Positions 27,612 to 37,025 of a stretch of DNA of 64,000 nt are shown piece by piece (position 1 is the first letter of the stretch; each line of letters begins with the position of its first letter). The stretch covers positions 62,001-126,000 of the forward strand of contig NZ_SMTG01000005.1 in assembly GCF_004358165.1 (NCBI RefSeq), written 5' to 3'. The DNA is from Luteimonas terrae (GTDB lineage: Bacteria > Pseudomonadota > Gammaproteobacteria > Xanthomonadales > Xanthomonadaceae). The position numbers and the translations under genes were made by a program. A model generated the notes under the pieces. It was not told the origin of the DNA. It made no database searches and saw nothing but the letters and a program-made list of their open reading frames with translations.

Positions 27612-30425
27612 CTAGCGGCCGGCTGCGGGCACCTGTCCGCGGCCGGTAAAGGCGTCCTCGATTCCGATCCCCGCAAGCCACGGCGCATGCCAGCGTCGGT
27701 TGCCGATGCATTCGAGTGGGATCTGGACCGATTCCACGTCGAAAACTAGTTCGTCCACGAGCGGGCCCGCGGCGTCCAGCGCGTCATCGATGAAAGCGAG
27801 GGCGCCGGCGTGGACGGCCTCGATGACTTGCCATCGCGCGGGATCGGCATCCCGGCCGGCGAATATGGGTTGCCTGCCTTCGCCACAGGATTCGAATCCG
27901 CTGAACTGTGCATGCGGCGCGGTGAGGATGCTTTCCAGCAGGAGATCGTGCGCCAGCACGGTGGAGCGTCCGGTCTCGCGCCGACCATCGTAATAACGGG
28001 CATGGGCGCTGCTGATACCTGAGAGCCGGCGTTCGGCCCGGTCGTCGAGTGCGAAGTAGGCACCGTCGACTGGATGTCCGAGCAGCCGGGATAGATTGCG
28101 CTGGATGGTGCCCGCGTAGCCAATGTCTGCGATGAGCGCCGCCTTGTCACCGACGTTTTCGCGCCAGTAGGCGCGGTACTCGGTGCGCGCATTCTCGGCG
28201 AGCGCGAGCAGTGCATCGAGCACTGGCGATAGTCGTGTCACGACGGCGTTGTGCATTTCAGGCAGGAACACCATCTCGTCCATGGCGCCGCCGAGCTGGT
28301 CTCGCGCCGAAGCGGCGGCGCGTACGCCGAGCCGCGCATCGAGCAGGCCCCCAAGTGTGCCGTTGTAGGTGCCTTCGAGCAACGTCGCCAGATCATCCGC
28401 ATCGCGCAGCGAGGCCAGGCCCGTCGCCTGCCGGGAGGCCAGGAAGTAGCGTCCTCGCAGGCCGCCTGTCCGATCAGGCGTCGCCGCCTGCAGGCGCTCG
28501 AACGCCTGCACGAGCAGATGTCCCTCGCGGCTCAGGAATAGAACCGTGCTCACGTCGGACGCCAGCGCCTTGCCGATCAACCAGATCAAATAGTCGAGTA
28601 CCAAGGGTCCGATGACCGCATAGCCGAGTGTCCGCGGCGACACGGTGAACGTGTCGAGGAACGTCGTCGGATCGATATCCGCGATCGCACTGAAGTGGTT
28701 GGCGATCAGACCCAGTCGCAATTGTTCGGGCCATGGTGCATCGGCCGCTGGACGAAGCGGACGCAAGGCAGGCACCACATCGAACAGGGCAGACGCGCGC
28801 AGCACGTGAGCGGGTGTCAGCATCCCCTGCCAGTGCGGCTGCTGGATGTCGGCGTGCTCGTTGTCGCCGACATGCAGCCATGCGGCGGGTGCGACGGCAG
28901 ACCAAGAGGCGAGTGCCGGCCATGCGCTGCCGTCGTCCTTGCGCAAGCCGGTCTCGCAGGACACAGACCACTTCTCGGTCAATGCGGCGACCTGCGGCGG
29001 CAATACCTCACGCAAAGTCGCTCCATCGAGATACATGTCCGACAGCGCGATCACGCGCAGTCCCCGCGTCTTCAGCGAACTGACCGACTCAATGACGCCC
29101 GGGCGTGTCCGCAGCAGACGTTGTTCGGTCGAGAGTTCCAGTGCTTGCAATGCATCCACTGGAGCGCAGGGCATGCGCTCCGCCAATGCGGCGTAGATCT
29201 CGACGAGTGTCGGGTCGCGGCCCAGCGCATGGCGCGCGCTCGCTTCGGCGCGAATGCGCAGGTCTTCGAAGGCATCCACACCCAGCGTGCGTGCTGCCAG
29301 CCGTGACAGATAGCGGCGCGCGCCCTCGGGAGACAGGAACGGGCGTTGGACCAGCGTGTCGAACACATCGAGCGAGATCAGCTTTGCATCGACCGCGGCA
29401 ACGTCGATCCGTTCCCGCAGGGGCGAAGCGAAGTAGGCGGTCCAGTTTCGACTGCCCTCGCTCGACAGCGACAGGTTGCCGTCCTGCGGCAGGACGCCGA
29501 TGCGATAGCCGGTACTGCGTGCGACAGCAACGAACAGCCGCTCGATCGCGTGCTGCAGGGTGCCGTCCAGTTGCCCGCTTTCCTCCGGGAATGCGGTCAG
29601 TGGAAGTTCGAGCTGCAGCAGCGGGCGGATCGCATCCAGTCGCGCCCAGAACATCGAGCCCGCAGGGAAATCGATGTAGGCGCTCGCGTCGATCTGGAAG
29701 CCGATACGATCGGCGATTTCCCGTGCGATGGCAGCGTTGCCGAGCCAGGTATGGCCCCAGAGCGGGAAGGTTTCATGACTCTCGGGGTAGAGCAGACCGA
29801 GCGACGGTTCCGCTATGAACATTCCAAGTTGCCACGTGATGCGCTCGCGACTCCCCAGCAGCGAGTCCACCAAATAGCTGCGCCATCGACTCTGGACGCC
29901 TTTGGAATGCAGTGATTTCTTGCTGTGCAGGTGACACACGATGTCGAGCTCGAGGAGATCTTCACGAAACGTCACCAGCAACGGTGCGATGTCGCGACCA
30001 CGGTTAGGTACGGGGATCACCTCGATGCGGCGGATGACATCGATGCCTGCGAACGCCTGGCGGACGCGTGGAATCTCCACCGCATCCGCGACCGACACCA
30101 GCAGCACGAAGGGAACGGGCATGTGCGACAGTGCCGTCGCGAACTCTTCGGCCAGATCCGCATAGAACAGGTGCAGCATGACGCCCACGCGCAGCGTAGT
30201 GCCCTCGATTGGTGCGGGTAGTGGAAACTTGTAGCCGTCTTCCGGGGGAGCAATGACGGATGACGTACGACTCGCAGCCCGCAGGCGGGCGAGTACACCG
30301 CGAGCACCGAGCGCCAGCAGCATCCGCCACACCCGCGCCAGCAACGCGGTGAAGCCGCGGACGCCGCCACCGCGCACGTCGATGCCGCGACGCACGGCCT
30401 GTACCAGCCCCGACACGTGTTTCAT
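27612..30425 (-). CDS. Rhamnan synthesis F (RgpF-like) / HAD-domain polysaccharide protein
   Basis: 937 residues. Residues ~60-350 match rhamnan synthesis protein F: LRVGVMLHLFYADLAEEFAT, NRGRDIAPLLVTFREDLLEL, DIVCHLHSKKSLHSKG and FPAGSMFWARLDAIRPLL. From about 385 a HAD-like domain begins with KLISLDVFDTLVQRPFLSPE, followed by LRVIALSDMYLDGATLREVL and the later HVGDNEHADI. A C-terminal part (~600-937) includes FLSREGHLL and ALIADIGYAGTIQRNLSRLL. This fusion occurs in polysaccharide loci; a rhamnose-chain role fits the nearby rmlBACD. ATG at 30425; the upstream in-frame extension shows no conserved features. No signal peptide. Confidence 0.82.
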   Translation of the reverse strand: MKHVSGLVQAVRRGIDVRGGGVRGFTALLARVWRMLLALGARGVLARLRAASRTSSVIAPPEDGYKFPLPAPIEGTTLRVGVMLHLFYADLAEEFATALSHMPVPFVLLVSVADAVEIPRVRQAFAGIDVIRRIEVIPVPNRGRDIAPLLVTFREDLLELDIVCHLHSKKSLHSKGVQSRWRSYLVDSLLGSRERITWQLGMFIAEPSLGLLYPESHETFPLWGHTWLGNAAIAREIADRIGFQIDASAYIDFPAGSMFWARLDAIRPLLQLELPLTAFPEESGQLDGTLQHAIERLFVAVARSTGYRIGVLPQDGNLSLSSEGSRNWTAYFASPLRERIDVAAVDAKLISLDVFDTLVQRPFLSPEGARRYLSRLAARTLGVDAFEDLRIRAEASARHALGRDPTLVEIYAALAERMPCAPVDALQALELSTEQRLLRTRPGVIESVSSLKTRGLRVIALSDMYLDGATLREVLPPQVAALTEKWSVSCETGLRKDDGSAWPALASWSAVAPAAWLHVGDNEHADIQQPHWQGMLTPAHVLRASALFDVVPALRPLRPAADAPWPEQLRLGLIANHFSAIADIDPTTFLDTFTVSPRTLGYAVIGPLVLDYLIWLIGKALASDVSTVLFLSREGHLLVQAFERLQAATPDRTGGLRGRYFLASRQATGLASLRDADDLATLLEGTYNGTLGGLLDARLGVRAAASARDQLGGAMDEMVFLPEMHNAVVTRLSPVLDALLALAENARTEYRAYWRENVGDKAALIADIGYAGTIQRNLSRLLGHPVDGAYFALDDRAERRLSGISSAHARYYDGRRETGRSTVLAHDLLLESILTAPHAQFSGFESCGEGRQPIFAGRDADPARWQVIEAVHAGALAFIDDALDAAGPLVDELVFDVESVQIPLECIGNRRWHAPWLAGIGIEDAFTGRGQVPAAGR

Positions 30426-30567
30426 CGCGCCGAGCCCTCCGCGTAAGACTGGGTCGCGACACAGTGTGGTGGAAGTGCTCGAGTTGCCTGATGCGGGGTC
30501 ATGTGCCGGATTGTCGCGGGTCGTGCGGTGACGCCGCAAACCCCGCCGTGTGCGGCATGCTGTGGCA

Positions 30568-31170
30568 ATGGTGCTGCAGGACATCGATGGCTTCGAAGGC
30601 GGGCTGCAATGTGCATCCGCGTGGTTGCCTGCGTCCGAGGCCGACGAGCTGTTCATTGCGTTGCAGAGCGAGCTTGGTTGGGCCCGCCATCGCCTGCGCA
30701 TCTTCGGCCGCGAGATCGACGCGCCGCGGCTGAGTTGCTGGATCGGCGATCCGGATGCGGCCTACCGATACTCGGGTGTGCGGTTCATGCCGCATGCGTG
30801 GCCGGCGGCGCTGGTGCCGGTGCGGCAGGCGGTGTCCGAAACCGCCGGTGTCGCTTTCAACAGCGTGCTGGCCAATCTGTATCGAGACGGCCGCGATGCG
30901 ATGGGTTGGCACAGCGACGACGAGCCCGAGCTGGGGTCGGCGCCGGTGATCGCTTCGCTGAGTCTCGGGGCGACGCGGCGGTTCGTCCTGAAGGCGAAGC
31001 GACCCGACGCGCACGGGCAGCTGGCGCGGCACGTGCTCGAGTTGCCGCACGGCAGTCTGCTGTTGATGCGTGGGGACACGCAGGCCCACTACCGGCATGC
31101 ACTGCCGCGGACGGCGAAGCCGGTCGGGCCGAGGATCAATCTGACGTTCCGCAGGATCCTACCGGTGTAG
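30568..31170 (+). CDS. alkB: AlkB-like 2-oxoglutarate/Fe(II) dioxygenase (DNA alkylation repair)
   Basis: 200 residues of the AlkB family (ALKBH2/3-like short form). The iron ligands are His and Asp in DAMGWHSDDEPELG and His in HYRHALPRT; 2-oxoglutarate is held by RINLTFRRI. YRYSGVRFMPHAWPAAL corresponds to the nucleotide-recognition lid. It oxidatively removes methyl groups such as 1-methyladenine from DNA or RNA. ATG 30568 is used; an in-frame GTG at 30550 would add six residues and neither has a clear ribosome-binding site. Confidence 0.92.
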   Translation: MVLQDIDGFEGGLQCASAWLPASEADELFIALQSELGWARHRLRIFGREIDAPRLSCWIGDPDAAYRYSGVRFMPHAWPAALVPVRQAVSETAGVAFNSVLANLYRDGRDAMGWHSDDEPELGSAPVIASLSLGATRRFVLKAKRPDAHGQLARHVLELPHGSLLLMRGDTQAHYRHALPRTAKPVGPRINLTFRRILPV

Positions 31171-31461
31171 TCATCGACGAAAAAGTCGGCGGCATTTCAA
31201 CCGGGATGCAAGTGCACTGTCCCGCGCGGTTGGGCGTGCGCGGAAGTCGGGCTGCAGTGTTCAGGCACTCGCGTCCACGGGCCGGTGTCCGCGTTACACC
31301 GGTCGCCCGCCTGAGGCGGGATCGCAATTCAGGACATCGCGCGGTGCGTACCCGCGCCGCCCAAGGCTTGATCAAAGCCAGATTTTGCAAGTGAGCGCGC
31401 GCTGTCCGCTTCCGCATCGCCGGCTCAGGGGGCCGACCCTTAGGCGCAGCCGAGTCGCGCG

Positions 31462-32151
31462 TCAGCGGCGGCCCGGCGCAGGCGGCTGCGCGTGCGTCGC
31501 CTCGTGCGCGTTGCCGGAGGTCAGGATCCAGCCGACCATCTGGCCACTCACACTCTGCAGCGCAGTCGAGAACGCGTCCACGACCTGCGCCACCTCCGTG
31601 CCGGCCGCCGGCTGCGCGGCGAGGAACGTGCGCGAGCCCACGACGGTCTGGTCGATGTTGTGGATCAGCTTGACGTTGGCTTCAATCGTCGCGGCCGGCA
31701 GCACGTTTCCGTTGTAATCGGCCTCGAACCGGCGCAGGTCGATCACCAGCTTGTAGTCGGCGGTGATGCCGGCGCCTTGGCGTGCGACGGCCGGGATGTT
31801 GCCCGAGTCTTCCAGCGTGCGCAGCACGGTGTCCTGCAGCATGTCGGTCGGCGTCTTGGCCCAGCTGGCGCCGCGATACACCTGCAGTTCGGCCGGTGTC
31901 GGGCGCACGGCGATGCGGAAACTGTCGATCATGCGCGCGGCGGTCGGCGGGCTCAGCGTGAGCTGCCAGTCGGCGCGGGGCCACGCGGGATCGGCCGCAA
32001 CGCGGGGATCGGGCGCATAGATCGTCGAGCGGTCCCGATCACCGCCACCACCGCCCAGCAGAGAGCTGCAGCCGGCGAGCAGGGTGCCGAGCGCGAGTGC
32101 GACGGCGAAGCGGGGCAGGGCGCGGCGCGCGGAGGTCGAGAGCGTGATCAT
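31462..32151 (-). CDS. ABC-type transport auxiliary lipoprotein (PqiC/MlaD-partner family)
   Basis: 229 residues. The signal peptide ends in a lipobox (ALALGTLLAGCSS), so it is an outer-membrane-directed lipoprotein. The mature part (IDSFRIAVRPTPAELQVYRG; DMLQDTVLRTLEDSGNIPAV; YKLVIDLRRFEADY) matches the ABC_trans_aux domain. It overlaps the MlaD-like gene by 4 nt and is last in the operon, where it probably anchors the lipid conduit to the outer membrane. The 290 nt between its stop and alkB hold no recognised feature. Confidence 0.88.
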   Translation of the reverse strand: MITLSTSARRALPRFAVALALGTLLAGCSSLLGGGGGDRDRSTIYAPDPRVAADPAWPRADWQLTLSPPTAARMIDSFRIAVRPTPAELQVYRGASWAKTPTDMLQDTVLRTLEDSGNIPAVARQGAGITADYKLVIDLRRFEADYNGNVLPAATIEANVKLIHNIDQTVVGSRTFLAAQPAAGTEVAQVVDAFSTALQSVSGQMVGWILTSGNAHEATHAQPPAPGRR

Positions 32152-33074
32152 TCGGGTTCGAATTCCTTCGGCGCGTCGCGGCCGAGCAGATAGCGCGCGG
32201 GATTGGCATCGAGTCGGTCGCTGATGCGGCGCAGGTCGCGGACCAGCGAGCGCAACTCGCCCAGCGTCGGGCCGAGCTGCGACAGGCCGTCGTTGGCGAA
32301 ACTGCTGATCGCCGCGCGGTTCTCGTTGAGGATCGTGTCGGCGCCACCGGCGGCCGAGTCCATGCGCGCCAGCGTGCTTTCGAGGTTCGCGACCAGACCC
32401 GGCAGCTTCTGCACCAGTTCCCGGTCGAAGCTGGTCATCGCGCGGTTGGTCGTCGTCAGGGTCTGCTCGAGCTGCTCGCTGGCCTGGCGCGCGTTGACGA
32501 TCATCGCCGCCAGATCCTCGCGCTGGCCGGCGACCGAGCCTGTCATGCCCTCGATGTTCTCCAGCGTGTTGGAGATGCGCGCGACGTTCTCTTCGCTGAG
32601 CACGCGGTCGAGACGTTCGACCAGGCGGTTCGCGGTATCGGAGATGTTCTGCAGCGCCGAGGCTTCGGTCTGGATGATCGGCACCCGGTCGCTGTCTTCC
32701 GAGACCAGCATCGGTGCTTCGGGCGAGCCGCCGGTGAGCTGGATGATCGGCGAGCCGGTCAGGCTGGTCATCGACATGCGCGCGCGCGTGTCGGTCTTGA
32801 CCGGCGCATTCGCCTGCAGGCGCAGGCGGGCGATGACCTGGCGCGGGTCCTGCGGCGCGAGCTGCAGGTTGTCGACCGTGCCGACGGCGATGCCGTTGTA
32901 CTGCACGCTGCTGCCTTCGGTCAGGCCGGTCACCGGCTCGCGGAAGACCACGTCGTACTCGTTCCAGCTGCGGTCGGACGAATATTTCGCCGCCCACAGC
33001 GCGAAGCCGAGCAGGGCAATCGAGGCGACGATGGTGAACGCACCGATGAGGACGTAATTGGCTCTGGTTTCCAT
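32148..33074 (-). CDS. mlaD: MCE-domain lipid-transport protein (MlaD-like)
   Basis: 308 residues: an N-terminal transmembrane anchor (YVLIGAFTIVASIALLGFAL), an MCE domain (YDVVFREPVTGLTEGSSVQY, VGTVDNLQLAPQDPRQVIAR) and a long helical C-terminal region (about 150-290, e.g. DRVLSEENVARISNTLENIE). The helical tail makes it longer than E. coli MlaD (183 aa) and more like multi-helix MCE proteins that build a periplasmic tunnel. It lies 3 nt after mlaF. Confidence 0.9.
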   Translation of the reverse strand: METRANYVLIGAFTIVASIALLGFALWAAKYSSDRSWNEYDVVFREPVTGLTEGSSVQYNGIAVGTVDNLQLAPQDPRQVIARLRLQANAPVKTDTRARMSMTSLTGSPIIQLTGGSPEAPMLVSEDSDRVPIIQTEASALQNISDTANRLVERLDRVLSEENVARISNTLENIEGMTGSVAGQREDLAAMIVNARQASEQLEQTLTTTNRAMTSFDRELVQKLPGLVANLESTLARMDSAAGGADTILNENRAAISSFANDGLSQLGPTLGELRSLVRDLRRISDRLDANPARYLLGRDAPKEFEPE

Positions 33075-33077
33075 GGT

Positions 33078-33908
33078 TCAGTCGGCTCCCGGGCCGTCGG
33101 CCCTGGCATCGCGGGCCGCGCGTCCGCGCGGGCCGTGGAAATAATCCTGGATCCAGGGGTGATCGATCCGTTCGATCTCCGCCACCGGCGCGACCGCGAT
33201 CACCTGCTTGTCGGCCAATACCGCGATGCGGTCACAGATAGCGTACAGGGTGTCGAGGTCGTGTGTGATCAGGAACACGGTCAGTCCCAGCGCTTCCTGC
33301 AGGGTGCGGATCAGCCGGTCGAACGCGGCCGCGCCGATCGGGTCGAGGCCTGCGGTGGGTTCGTCGAGGAACAGCAGCGGCGGGTCGAGCGCGAGGGCAC
33401 GTGCCAGGCCGGCGCGCTTGCGCATGCCGCCCGAAAGCTGCGCGGGCAGCTTGTCGAGTGCGTCGGCCGGCAGACCGGCGAGCTTGACCTTGAGCAGGGC
33501 CAGTTCGTAGCGCAGCGAATCACGCAGGTCCGGGTGGTGTTCCTTCAGCGGCACCTGCACGTTCTCGCCCACGGTCAGCGACGAGAAGAGCGCACCGTCC
33601 TGGAACAGCACGCCGGTGTTGCGTTCGATGTGCCGCCGCTCCTCGACATCGCGCGAGAGCGCATCCGCGCCCAGGACCTCGATGCTGCCGTTCTGCGGCG
33701 GGCGCAGGCCCAGGATGCTGCGCATCAGCACCGACTTGCCGGTGCCCGAACCACCGACCACGCCGAGAATCTCGCCGCGACGCACGTCGAGGTCGAGGTT
33801 CTCGTGGACGGTCTGCGCGCCGAAGCGGTTGACGAGGCCGCGCACGCGGATGGCGACATCGTCGCCATCGCTGGTCTGCGCGGAGTCATTGGGCTGTTCG
33901 TCGCGCAT
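33078..33908 (-). CDS. mlaF: ABC transporter ATPase (MlaF-like)
   Basis: 276 residues. Walker A GVVGGSGTGKSVLMRSILGL, Q-loop TGVLFQDGALFSSLTVGEN, signature LSGGMRKRAGLARALALDPP, Walker B LLFLDEPTAGLDPIG and H-loop ITHDLD are all intact. The ATPase powers phospholipid movement by the Mla complex. ATG at 33908, 2 nt after the permease stop. The N-terminal ~20 residues (DEQPNDSAQTSDGDD) are a poorly conserved extension. Confidence 0.93.
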   Translation of the reverse strand: MRDEQPNDSAQTSDGDDVAIRVRGLVNRFGAQTVHENLDLDVRRGEILGVVGGSGTGKSVLMRSILGLRPPQNGSIEVLGADALSRDVEERRHIERNTGVLFQDGALFSSLTVGENVQVPLKEHHPDLRDSLRYELALLKVKLAGLPADALDKLPAQLSGGMRKRAGLARALALDPPLLFLDEPTAGLDPIGAAAFDRLIRTLQEALGLTVFLITHDLDTLYAICDRIAVLADKQVIAVAPVAEIERIDHPWIQDYFHGPRGRAARDARADGPGAD

Positions 33909-33910
33909 CG

Positions 33911-35023
33911 TCACCAGCCCACGTGCATGAACCAGATCGCGGCGAACGCGTCGAACACGATCACCAGCGAAATCGTCTGCACCACGCTCGAGGTCGTGCG
34001 CTCGCCGACCGACTGCGCCGTGCCTTCGACCTGCAGGCCTTCGAGGCAGCCGATCAGGCCGATCACGAGCGCGAAGATCGGCGCCTTGGCCATGCCGACG
34101 AGGAAATGCCGCAGCTCCATCGTCTCGTACATGCGCGCCAGATACGCCTGCGGCGGAATGTCGAGGCTGAAGGCGCCTACGCACAGGCCACCGATCAGGC
34201 CGGCGATCATCGCGATGAAGGTCAGCAGCGGCAGCATCACCATCAGCGCGACCACGCGCGGAATCACCAGCAGGTCGACCGGGTCTAGCCCCAGCGTCCG
34301 GATCGCATCCACTTCCTCGCGACTGACCATCGCGCCGATCTGCGCGGTGAACGCACTCGCCGTACGACCGGCCAGCAGGATCGCGGTGAGCAGCACGCCG
34401 AATTCGCGCAGGAAGGCGATCGACACCAGTTCGACGACGAAGATCACCGCGCCGAAGTCGGCGAGCACGGTCGAGCCGAGGAAGGCGATCACCGCGCCGA
34501 CCAGGAACGACAGCAGCGCGACCAGCGGCACCGCGTCCAGGCCGACCTGCTCCATGTGATGCACGGTCGAGGTCAGGCGGAACCGGCGCGGCGCCACCAG
34601 CAGGCGGCCGAGCTTGACCAGCGTCTCGCCGAGGAAACTGACCAGCGCGACGATCTCGCGCCAGTTGTCGTGCATGGTTTCACCCAGACGCGCCAGCGCG
34701 GCCTGGAAACCGTAGTCGCGCTTCTTCTTGGGCCGGTCGTCGGCGACGTCCTCGATCGCCTCGACCAGCGCGTGGTGATCGTCGCGGAAGCGGAAGGTCG
34801 AGAAATCCAGCCCGCGCTTCTCGGCGAAACGCAGCAGCTGCAGCACGCCCACCGAATCCAGCCGGTCCACGCCGGTCGCGTCGACTTCGCCCGCGTGCCC
34901 GTCCTGCGCCCGCAGCGCTTTCTCGATCTCGCCGGCATGCGCGAGCGTCCAGTGACCGCGCAGGCGCAGCGGTCCACCGTCTCCGGATTCGGCGCTGGGC
35001 GTGGCGTGGTGGGGGACGGTCAT
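33911..35023 (-). CDS. mlaE: MlaE-family permease fused to an N-terminal STAS domain
   Basis: 370 residues. Residues ~15-100 form a STAS domain (LRLRGHWTLAHAGEIEKALR; VDATGVDRLDSVGVLQLLRF) equivalent to MlaB; residues ~150-370 form the MlaE permease (VGLDAVPLVALLSFLVGAVI; EFGVLLTAILLAGRTASAFT; MVSREEVDAIRTLGLDPVDL). The fusion explains why no separate mlaB exists. It is first in the minus-strand mlaE-mlaF-mlaD-lipoprotein operon and acts in outer-membrane lipid asymmetry. Confidence 0.93.
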   Translation of the reverse strand: MTVPHHATPSAESGDGGPLRLRGHWTLAHAGEIEKALRAQDGHAGEVDATGVDRLDSVGVLQLLRFAEKRGLDFSTFRFRDDHHALVEAIEDVADDRPKKKRDYGFQAALARLGETMHDNWREIVALVSFLGETLVKLGRLLVAPRRFRLTSTVHHMEQVGLDAVPLVALLSFLVGAVIAFLGSTVLADFGAVIFVVELVSIAFLREFGVLLTAILLAGRTASAFTAQIGAMVSREEVDAIRTLGLDPVDLLVIPRVVALMVMLPLLTFIAMIAGLIGGLCVGAFSLDIPPQAYLARMYETMELRHFLVGMAKAPIFALVIGLIGCLEGLQVEGTAQSVGERTTSSVVQTISLVIVFDAFAAIWFMHVGW

Positions 35024-35158
35024 GCAGGCATGGGCGATCGGAGATGCAAACGCCGGTGAGCATACCCAAATCAGGTGTGACGCCGCGCATCACGGCCCCG
35101 CCCCCCGAAGTCGACGGCACACGGCGACGCCGGAAGACGGGCATGCGATCCTGTGCCG

Positions 35159-36415
35159 ATGTCCGGCGCCTCTCCGCTCACCACCGCCACCTATGCCGCA
35201 CGCATCGCGTTCGTCGTCGAGCTGGCCGAGCACCTGCATGCCTACGGCACCACCGCCCAGCGTCTGGAAGGCGCGATGATCTCGGTCACCCAGCGCCTCG
35301 GGCTGGAATGCGAGCCGTGGATCAATCCCACCGGCATGGTGCTGTCCTTCAGCGATCCTATGCGCCCGCCCGGCGACAGCGACACCACGCGCGTGATCCG
35401 GATGCCGCCCGGCGACACCGATCTCTACAAGCTCTGCGAGACCGACCGCATCGCCGAGCAGGTGATGGCCGGCGAGATGGATCTGGCCGAAGGCTACGCG
35501 GCGCTGCGTGCGCTCGATGCGCGGCAGCCGGGCCGCTGGGGCAAGGCGCTGCAGGTGCTGGCGTTCGCGATGGTGGCGATGGGGCTGGCCGGCGTCTGGC
35601 GGCTGCCGTGGCAGGACATCGCGACGGCGGGCACGATCGGCCTGCTGATCGGCGCGCTCGACCTCGCCACGCGCAACGGCACGCGGCTCAAGGAAGCGCA
35701 GGAAGCGCTGGCGGGCATGCTGGCCGGTGTCGTCGCCATCCTGGTGTCGGCCTTCGTCGTGCCGCTCAATCTCAACACCGTGATCATCGCTTCGCTGATC
35801 GTGATGCTGCCGGGTATGGCGCTGACCAACGCCATCAACGAACTCACCTCGCAGCACCTGGTCTCCGGCACCGCGCGGTTCTCCGGCGCGATCACCACGG
35901 TGCTCAAGCTCACCATCGGCACGATCATCGCGCTGACGCTGATGCAGTTGCTGGGTGTCGAGCCGCAGGTCCGGGCCCTGCGGCCTCAGGCGCAGTGGGT
36001 GGAATGGGCGGGGCTGGCGATCGCGGCGGGTGCATTCGCGATCCTGTTCCGGGCCGCGCGTCGCGACGTGCTGCTGGTCATGGCGGCGGCCGCATCGGGA
36101 TTCCTGATCTCACGCTGGGTCGGCGCCGCGCTGGGCCCGAATATCGGCCTGTTCGTCGCCGCCCTCGTGACCACAGCGGCCGGCAACGGCTACGCGCGCT
36201 GGGTGAACCGGCCGGGCGCGCTGATCCGCGTCCCGGGCATCATCATGCTGGTGCCCGGCAGCAACAGCCTGCGCGGTCTGATGAATCTGGTGCAGCAGCA
36301 GGATGTGGCGGCAGGCCAGGAAGCGGTGCTGATCGTGATGAACATCGTGCTGGCGCTGATCGCCGGTCTGCTGTTCGGCAACGTCCTGGTGCCGGCGCGC
36401 AACAAGAATCTCTGA
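35159..36415 (+). CDS. ThrE-type threonine/serine exporter family protein
   Basis: 418 residues. A soluble N-terminal part (FVVELAEHLHAYGTTAQRLE; INPTGMVLSFSD; QVMAGEMDLAEGYAALRALD) precedes about ten transmembrane helices and corresponds to fused YjjP/ThrE and YjjB/ThrE_2 domains; IMLVPGSNSLRGLMNLVQQQ is the conserved motif of the second half. It probably exports small amino acids. ATG 35159 (GTG 35153 is an alternative); there is no evident ribosome-binding site. It is divergent from mlaE. Confidence 0.87.
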   Translation: MSGASPLTTATYAARIAFVVELAEHLHAYGTTAQRLEGAMISVTQRLGLECEPWINPTGMVLSFSDPMRPPGDSDTTRVIRMPPGDTDLYKLCETDRIAEQVMAGEMDLAEGYAALRALDARQPGRWGKALQVLAFAMVAMGLAGVWRLPWQDIATAGTIGLLIGALDLATRNGTRLKEAQEALAGMLAGVVAILVSAFVVPLNLNTVIIASLIVMLPGMALTNAINELTSQHLVSGTARFSGAITTVLKLTIGTIIALTLMQLLGVEPQVRALRPQAQWVEWAGLAIAAGAFAILFRAARRDVLLVMAAAASGFLISRWVGAALGPNIGLFVAALVTTAAGNGYARWVNRPGALIRVPGIIMLVPGSNSLRGLMNLVQQQDVAAGQEAVLIVMNIVLALIAGLLFGNVLVPARNKNL

Positions 36416-36426
36416 GTGGCGGATAC

Positions 36427-36456
36427 GAAAACGCCCGCCGGGTGGCGGGCGTTTTC
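36427..36456. terminator. Bidirectional terminator after the ThrE-like gene and the H-NS-like gene
   Basis: GAAAACGCCCGCC (36427-36439) pairs perfectly with GGCGGGCGTTTTC (36444-36456) across a 4-nt loop, giving a 13-bp stem with AAAA/TTTT edges in both directions. It separates two convergent genes. Confidence 0.9.
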
Positions 36457-36483
36457 AGGCGCAGGCGGCCAGCGCCGCAGGCC

Positions 36484-36864
36484 TCACTTCTCTATCAGGA
36501 ACTCTTCGAGTTTCTTGCCCTTCTTGGTCAGCGCGGCCAGCCACAGCGGCTGCTTGCCACGACCGGTCCAGGTCTCGTTCTTGTTCGCCGGGTTGCGGTA
36601 CTTCGGCGCGACCTTGCCGAGCTTGCGGCCCTTGGTCGCGCTGGTGCGCTGGGCAGGTGCTGCGGCGCGCGTCGACGCACTCGCGGTGCCGCCGCCGAAC
36701 AGCTCGGCGATGCTGTAACCCTCGGCCGCCGCCTGGTCGGTCAGCTTCTTGCGCACGGCCGCGATCGGCTTGCGCTTCTTCAGCGTGGTCTTGCGCTGCT
36801 TGGCCTGGTTGATCAGGGCATCGAGCTGCTGGGGGGAAAACGCATTGAGGTCGAATGACGCCAT
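36484..36864 (-). CDS. H-NS family nucleoid-associated protein
   Basis: 126 residues. An N-terminal helical oligomerisation region (FSPQQLDALINQAKQRKTTL), a basic Ala/Arg linker and the C-terminal H-NS DNA-binding motif APKYRNPANKNETWTGRGKQ PLWL are visible. Related proteins silence A+T-rich foreign DNA and surface-polysaccharide genes. The start is ATG 36864 (MASFDLNAFS). Position 20 kb from the LPS genes gives no specific regulatory link. Confidence 0.92.
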   Translation of the reverse strand: MASFDLNAFSPQQLDALINQAKQRKTTLKKRKPIAAVRKKLTDQAAAEGYSIAELFGGGTASASTRAAAPAQRTSATKGRKLGKVAPKYRNPANKNETWTGRGKQPLWLAALTKKGKKLEEFLIEK

Positions 36865-37025
36865 TCGAGTCGGCTCCGGCTGGTGAGTGGGTATACCAGT
36901 CCCTGGCATGCCCGCATCTTAATCCGGATTATTCCGCGCCGACAAATGTCACGGCCGCGTGTACGCCGCCCGCGAATGCAGGCGGTGTCGAATCCACAGT
37001 TTCTCTCCGGCGCGAATGGAGCGGT

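Noticed and set aside
31171-31461. Possible small gene in the gap after alkB
   Set aside because: Frames lack motifs and ribosome-binding sites and no hairpin terminator with a T-run was seen.
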